A DNA stretch of 64,000 nt, taken from the NCBI GenBank assembly GCA_963691905.1, contig OY829894.1, positions 434,001 through 498,000 on the forward strand, read 5' to 3'. Each line of letters begins with the position of its first letter. Position 1 is the stretch's first letter. The notes beneath the pieces are model-generated. The model saw nothing but the letters and a program-made list of their open reading frames with translations, had not been told where the DNA came from and did not search any database. This stretch comes from QGON01 sp963691905 (GTDB lineage: Bacteria; Pseudomonadota; Gammaproteobacteria; Chromatiales; Chromatiaceae). This document shows, piece by piece, positions 60,553 to 64,000 of the stretch. A program made the position numbers and the translations under genes.

Positions 60553-61602
60553 ATGAATCTCTCTCTGATGATTAAATTACTGGGTTGCATTTTGCTGGTA
60601 AGCACCCTGACATTTGCCGCAGAAAATGAGAATGTGACGTTAGCCGCCGGGCTGATCAATCCCGGTTTTCATGAAAAGCCTGACTGGTTCCGCCACTCTT
60701 TTCTTGATCTGCGGGAGGATGTCGAAGAGGCTGCGGATTCCGGTAAACGGGTTTTGCTTTTTTTTCATCAGGATGGCTGCCCCTATTGTGCGAAACTGCT
60801 GAATGAAAACTGGTCTCTCAGGCCGCTTGTGGAAAAGACCCAGGAAAACTTTGAAGTCATCGCAATCAATATTTGGGGTGACCAGGAAGTGACCGATTTG
60901 CGGGGGACAGAAACCACCGAGAAGCGATTTTCTGAATCCCTCAAGGTGATGTACACACCGACCTTGATCTTTCTGGATGAGGCGGGAAGACAGGCTTTGC
61001 GTATCAATGGCTACTACCCGCCGCATAAGTTCGAGGCGGCGCTCGACTATGTGGCTGGACATCTTGAGCGCAAGCAGCCCTATCGTGACTATCTGGCCAG
61101 TGTTCAGCCACAGGCGGTGAGTGGAAAATTGCATCGGGAGGATGGCTTTCTGCCACTGCCGCTGGACTTGCGCGCCAGGGCCAGAGAGGGCAATAAGCCC
61201 CTATTGGTGTTGATGGAGCAGAAAGCCTGTTCCGCCTGCGATGAATTACACGGTAAAATCATGCGAATACCGGCAGTCAGAAAAACGCTGGATGCATTCG
61301 ATATTGCACTCGTCGATGTCTGGAGTGGAGAGACTTTGACGACGCCCGGAGGAGTGCAACGGACGGTGAGCGAGTGGACGAAAGAACTTGGCATCCAGTA
61401 TGTGCCCAGCATGCTCTTTTTCGATCCGGCGGGAAAAGAGGTGTTTCGCGCGGAGGCGTTTTTGAAAACCTTTCACACCCATGCAGCGATGGATTATGTC
61501 TCCACTGGCGCCTATCTCAGCCAACCTAATTTCCAACGATATGTGCAATCCAGGGCGGCGGAGATGGAAGCACGCGGCATGACTGTCGATCTGATGGAAT
61601 AG
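60553..61602 (+). CDS. Periplasmic tandem thioredoxin-fold protein
   Basis: 349 residues with AAGGTA ahead of the start and a signal peptide (1-22, ending LTFAA). Two thioredoxin-like domains: the first (about 40-180) has the redox motif CPYC in FFHQDGCPYCAKLLN. The second (about 200-330) has CSAC in EQKACSACDELHGK. It resembles SoxW/DUF255-type thiol proteins. Single genes with two different redox sites in one chain suggest relay or thiol repair in the periplasm. No sox gene is in view. Confidence 0.85.
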   Translation: MNLSLMIKLLGCILLVSTLTFAAENENVTLAAGLINPGFHEKPDWFRHSFLDLREDVEEAADSGKRVLLFFHQDGCPYCAKLLNENWSLRPLVEKTQENFEVIAINIWGDQEVTDLRGTETTEKRFSESLKVMYTPTLIFLDEAGRQALRINGYYPPHKFEAALDYVAGHLERKQPYRDYLASVQPQAVSGKLHREDGFLPLPLDLRARAREGNKPLLVLMEQKACSACDELHGKIMRIPAVRKTLDAFDIALVDVWSGETLTTPGGVQRTVSEWTKELGIQYVPSMLFFDPAGKEVFRAEAFLKTFHTHAAMDYVSTGAYLSQPNFQRYVQSRAAEMEARGMTVDLME

Positions 61603-61642
61603 TTTTCAATCTAATAAGACAAAGGGCAATATTTAATTCCTC

Positions 61643-61704
61643 CGGTAGGGTGCGCCGTGCGCACCAGAATAAGCAATCATGGTGCGCACGGCGCACCCTA
61701 CGTT
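61643..61704. repeat. Palindromic repeat, family A (copy 4)
   Basis: The most perfect copy: left arm GGTAGGGTGCGCCGTGCGCA, right arm GGTGCGCACGGCGCACCCTA, with the centre CCAGAATAAGCAATCAT. Situated between the thioredoxin-like gene and the glycosyltransferase gene. Confidence 0.85.
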
Positions 61705-61710
61705 CTCCCC

Positions 61711-61742
61711 CTGCGGTCGAGATGACAGCGACTCAGGTTCCC
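61711..61742. repeat. Solo end of the MITE-like element
   Basis: CTGCGGTCGAGATGACAGCG followed by ACTCAGGTTCC is the complement of the left end at 47207 (GGAACC...GTCATCTCGACC). Only one end is present, directly after repeat copy 4, so it appears as a decayed insertion. Confidence 0.55.
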
Positions 61743-61770
61743 TAGTAAATTAACCATTAACAGGAAGACT

Positions 61771-62997
61771 ATGGAGAAGATTATCGGGTACATCCTGCGT
61801 TTTGCCATGCGGGTCTACACAAATAAACTGAACAGGGTTGCGGAGCGCAACAATACCACTTCAAGGGAGAAGAAAGATCGATACGATATTCTGATTACGG
61901 GAACTTTCTATTCCGATCAGTGGATCATCTCCCATCTTCGGCCGATGTCGGAGTCTAACCGGGTCGGCCGGATCTATATGGTTGCCGCGACGGAGTTGCC
62001 GGAGATTGACAAGGTCACACCGATCTATCCGAATGCCAGATTACAAAAATTTGTGGGTGGCACGATTGCCCGCCTGATCACCCTATCAAAGGTTGCAAAA
62101 GAGAAACGACCAGACGTGATCGTCGGGTTTCATCTGTTGCTCAACGGACTGCTGGTCGTGCTGCTTGGGAAAAAATATGATTGTCATTCAGTCTACCTTT
62201 GTGGCGGTGGTCCCCTGGAGGTGCTCGGAGGCGGTTACCTCACCGAAAACAAGTTATTCAAACAACTTGGCAGGCACGATGCAGTGGTGGAAAAGGCGCT
62301 GCTCAATGCTGTCTCACATTTCGGCAGTGTCGTGGTACGGGGAACCGATGCCAAGCACTTTTTCACTGAGCGGGGTGTCAAGAGTGATGATATCTATATC
62401 ATGTCAGGTGGGATTGATGGCGCCAGTTACTACCCTGGTGAAGAAGAGAAGTGTGCCGATCTGATCTTTGTCGGAAGAATCTCCAATATCAAACGGGTGG
62501 ATATTTTGCTACAGATCGTTGCAAAACTGAAACCGGAGCACCTTGCAATCAAGGCGCTGATTGTCGGTGATGGTCCGGATCGTGAAGAGATGGAGCAGAT
62601 GGCTGCCTCCCTGGGTATCAGTGAGAACATCGACTTTGTTGGTTGGCAGACAGAGGTGGGGGACTGGTACCGGCAGGCGCGTGTATTTATTCTGACTTCC
62701 GACTCCGAAGGACTCTCCCAATCGATGATACAGGCGATGATGACGGGGCTTCCTGCCGTAGTTTCGGACGTGGGGGATCTCAGTGAGTTGGTTGAAAATG
62801 ATCGAAATGGATTCCTGATACAGAATCAGGATATTGACGCATATGCTTCTGCCATTTCGGGTCTGTTAGGTGATCCGGATAAGCTGGCGACTTTTGGGGC
62901 GGCAGCGAAGGTTGTGGCCGATCAGTGTGAAGTTGGAGAAGTCGCCAAAAAGTGGAACCGGGTTTTTGCGGATCTGGACAACAAGCTTCAGGGCTGA
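61771..62997 (+). CDS. GT4-family glycosyltransferase
   Basis: 408 residues with AGGAAG before the start. GT-B fold: an N-terminal acceptor half, then the donor half with LIFVGRISNIKRVDILLQI, LIVGDGPDREEMEQ, FVGWQTEVGDWYRQARVFI and the nucleotide-sugar motif TSDSEGLSQSMIQAMMTGLP (E-x7-E type). It transfers a sugar from a nucleotide donor, probably in surface polysaccharide synthesis; substrate unknown. It faces a convergent acyltransferase gene, so a polysaccharide locus may extend to the right. Confidence 0.9.
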   Translation: MEKIIGYILRFAMRVYTNKLNRVAERNNTTSREKKDRYDILITGTFYSDQWIISHLRPMSESNRVGRIYMVAATELPEIDKVTPIYPNARLQKFVGGTIARLITLSKVAKEKRPDVIVGFHLLLNGLLVVLLGKKYDCHSVYLCGGGPLEVLGGGYLTENKLFKQLGRHDAVVEKALLNAVSHFGSVVVRGTDAKHFFTERGVKSDDIYIMSGGIDGASYYPGEEEKCADLIFVGRISNIKRVDILLQIVAKLKPEHLAIKALIVGDGPDREEMEQMAASLGISENIDFVGWQTEVGDWYRQARVFILTSDSEGLSQSMIQAMMTGLPAVVSDVGDLSELVENDRNGFLIQNQDIDAYASAISGLLGDPDKLATFGAAAKVVADQCEVGEVAKKWNRVFADLDNKLQG

Positions 62998-63007
62998 TCA
63001 GAAGCAC

Positions 63008-64000
63008 TCATTTTGAGCGTTCTGTGTCGAATCGGGATGACAGTTTTTTTCCCAGGATGATTCCTGGCTTCTCTATGTATCGATAGGTAAGCCAGGAAAA
63101 TATCATCGTCAAAACCAGGGTGCTGACGAACAAAAGTAAAAAGTAGTCTCCCCGCGTCAGATCAACGTAGTTCAGGAGAACGCTCGAGATCAGCGTAATG
63201 ACGAGGGTGTGGAGCAGATAGATACTGTAGGAGACCTTGCCCATCCAAAGAGAGATCCGGTTGAGGAAAAGGGGGGCGATCAAACGGTAGCTCAATGACT
63301 CCTTGGGTTCCAGCATGAGTGCAAAAAATATCAGCCACACGGCGATGGGGAAAAGCCTGAAGTCGTGCCCGGAGGTGAAATAGATCATGAAAACGGCCGC
63401 CACCGCTGTTGGAAACAGAAAGTCGGGTTTGATCACACTGTTGTGCAGGTGTCTGTAGATGAAGTAGCTACAGGCGCCGAAGAAAAAAAACTCGATATGA
63501 AAAGGTAGAAAAGCGCCATATTCCACACGGGGCAGTAGTTTTCGGGCGATGATATAGGTCGCCAGACAGGCAACAATCACTCCCAATCGGGCAAACCGCC
63601 CTCGAGTTGCCGCCAGGCTGAATAGCAGCGGAGCAACAAGATAGAATTGCCACTCGAGCGAGATGCTCCAAGCGGGTCCAAGGAAGGCTCCGGGAACAAA
63701 GGGCACCCACTTTTCGGCAACCATGCCGTGCAGCATAGTGAGATGAGTCAGGATATTGAATCCAAGCCAGTCGTTGCGGACATCAAGTTTATAGGTAAGC
63801 TTTTCGATGTTTTCTTCTGTGAGATAGGCGCCGCTCTGGGTTATGTTTTCTATCTCCACCGGGGCTAATGCCACTGCGACCAGAAAGAGTACGAACAGCA
63901 AGGGATAGAGGCGGAAAAATCTCTGCGTGATGTAAGCGGAATAATTTCCGCGAACCTGATCGATAAGCAGAAAGATGACGAAGCCGCTGATGATAATGAA
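63008..64000 (-). CDS. AT3-family membrane acyltransferase, 5' end outside window
   Basis: The frame is open to the window edge, with FIIISGFVIFLL and YITQRFFRLYP at its left-hand (N-terminal) limit; the conserved N-terminal His/Arg blocks are therefore probably just beyond. At least eight transmembrane helices follow. GPAWSISLEWQFYLVAP is the typical AT3 motif. Members acetylate or otherwise acylate sugars of O-antigen, exopolysaccharide or peptidoglycan. The convergent neighbour is a GT4 transferase. Confidence 0.9.
   Translation of the reverse strand, partial: FIIISGFVIFLLIDQVRGNYSAYITQRFFRLYPLLFVLFLVAVALAPVEIENITQSGAYLTEENIEKLTYKLDVRNDWLGFNILTHLTMLHGMVAEKWVPFVPGAFLGPAWSISLEWQFYLVAPLLFSLAATRGRFARLGVIVACLATYIIARKLLPRVEYGAFLPFHIEFFFFGACSYFIYRHLHNSVIKPDFLFPTAVAAVFMIYFTSGHDFRLFPIAVWLIFFALMLEPKESLSYRLIAPLFLNRISLWMGKVSYSIYLLHTLVITLISSVLLNYVDLTRGDYFLLLFVSTLVLTMIFSWLTYRYIEKPGIILGKKLSSRFDTERSK

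Noticed and set aside
1..64000. CRISPR arrays, tRNA or rRNA genes, prophage
   Set aside because: No regularly spaced direct repeats, no tRNA cloverleaf with CCA-type end, and no phage structural genes were seen on reading.

Overview
The window looks like chromosomal DNA of a gammaproteobacterium, probably of the sulfur-oxidising Chromatiales/Sedimenticola type. The best taxonomic evidence is zipA, a gammaproteobacterial division gene, in the order smc-zipA-ligA, and the cluster rnm-yciO-(site-2 protease)-trpS-scpA-scpB-rluB. The dispersed palindromic repeats and the exosortase-associated sugar transferase with a PEP-CTERM-like protein also fit. The genus is an inference; there is no rRNA or tRNA gene in the window.

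Layout: (1) 1-3410, minus strand: a compact five-gene envelope operon (secreted helical protein, lipoprotein, MotA/TolQ/ExbB-like channel, ExbD/MotB-like coiled-coil partner, second lipoprotein cut by the window edge). (2) 3526-5280: a B12-binding radical SAM enzyme. (3) 5312-9643: an accessory stretch, AT-richer in its middle, with GFA, VOC, SRPBCC and SdiA-regulated-like genes and a membrane TIR protein, with pieces resembling group II intron ends on both sides of the TIR gene. (4) 9644-16472: tmcA, hypF and the AmmeMemoRadiSam pair amrS-amrB. (5) 16746-21899: a PAS-GGDEF-EAL protein and a polyprenyl-phosphate sugar transferase. (6) 21991-30758: FGGY kinase and queF (minus), then smc-zipA-ligA and a small conserved gene. 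(7) 30912-35831: PEP-CTERM-like protein, PpiC lipoprotein, yciI, yciB, an unknown gene, a GlcG/HbpS-like protein and a NYN-domain protein.

(8) 36123-49731 is the most unusual region. It holds a receiver protein with an RsbW-like ATPase domain, then four related hybrid-free histidine kinases with different input domains, interleaved with two periplasmic substrate-binding proteins. A receiver/helical response regulator follows, then a convergent HD-GYP response regulator. Several genes overlap by 4 bases. The kinase cores are paralogous, and two are very similar even at DNA level. No output protein here has a recognisable DNA-binding domain; the visible outputs are an anti-sigma-type kinase and a c-di-GMP phosphodiesterase.

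(9) 49895-59253 holds a DUF1304 protein and an lpxC that reads like the alphaproteobacterial type. Its Shine-Dalgarno sequence sits inside a 13-bp hairpin, and it lies downstream of an AraC-family regulator. The conserved housekeeping cluster rnm to rluB and an endonuclease III-like glycosylase follow. (10) 59344-64000: a GAF-GGDEF cyclase, a tandem-thioredoxin periplasmic protein, a GT4 glycosyltransferase and an acyltransferase cut by the right edge.

Recurring themes are cyclic-di-GMP turnover (16746, 48670, 59344), surface polysaccharide and envelope functions, and chromosome maintenance (SMC plus ScpAB). At least three families of palindromic intergenic repeats and one MITE-like element lie between operons.
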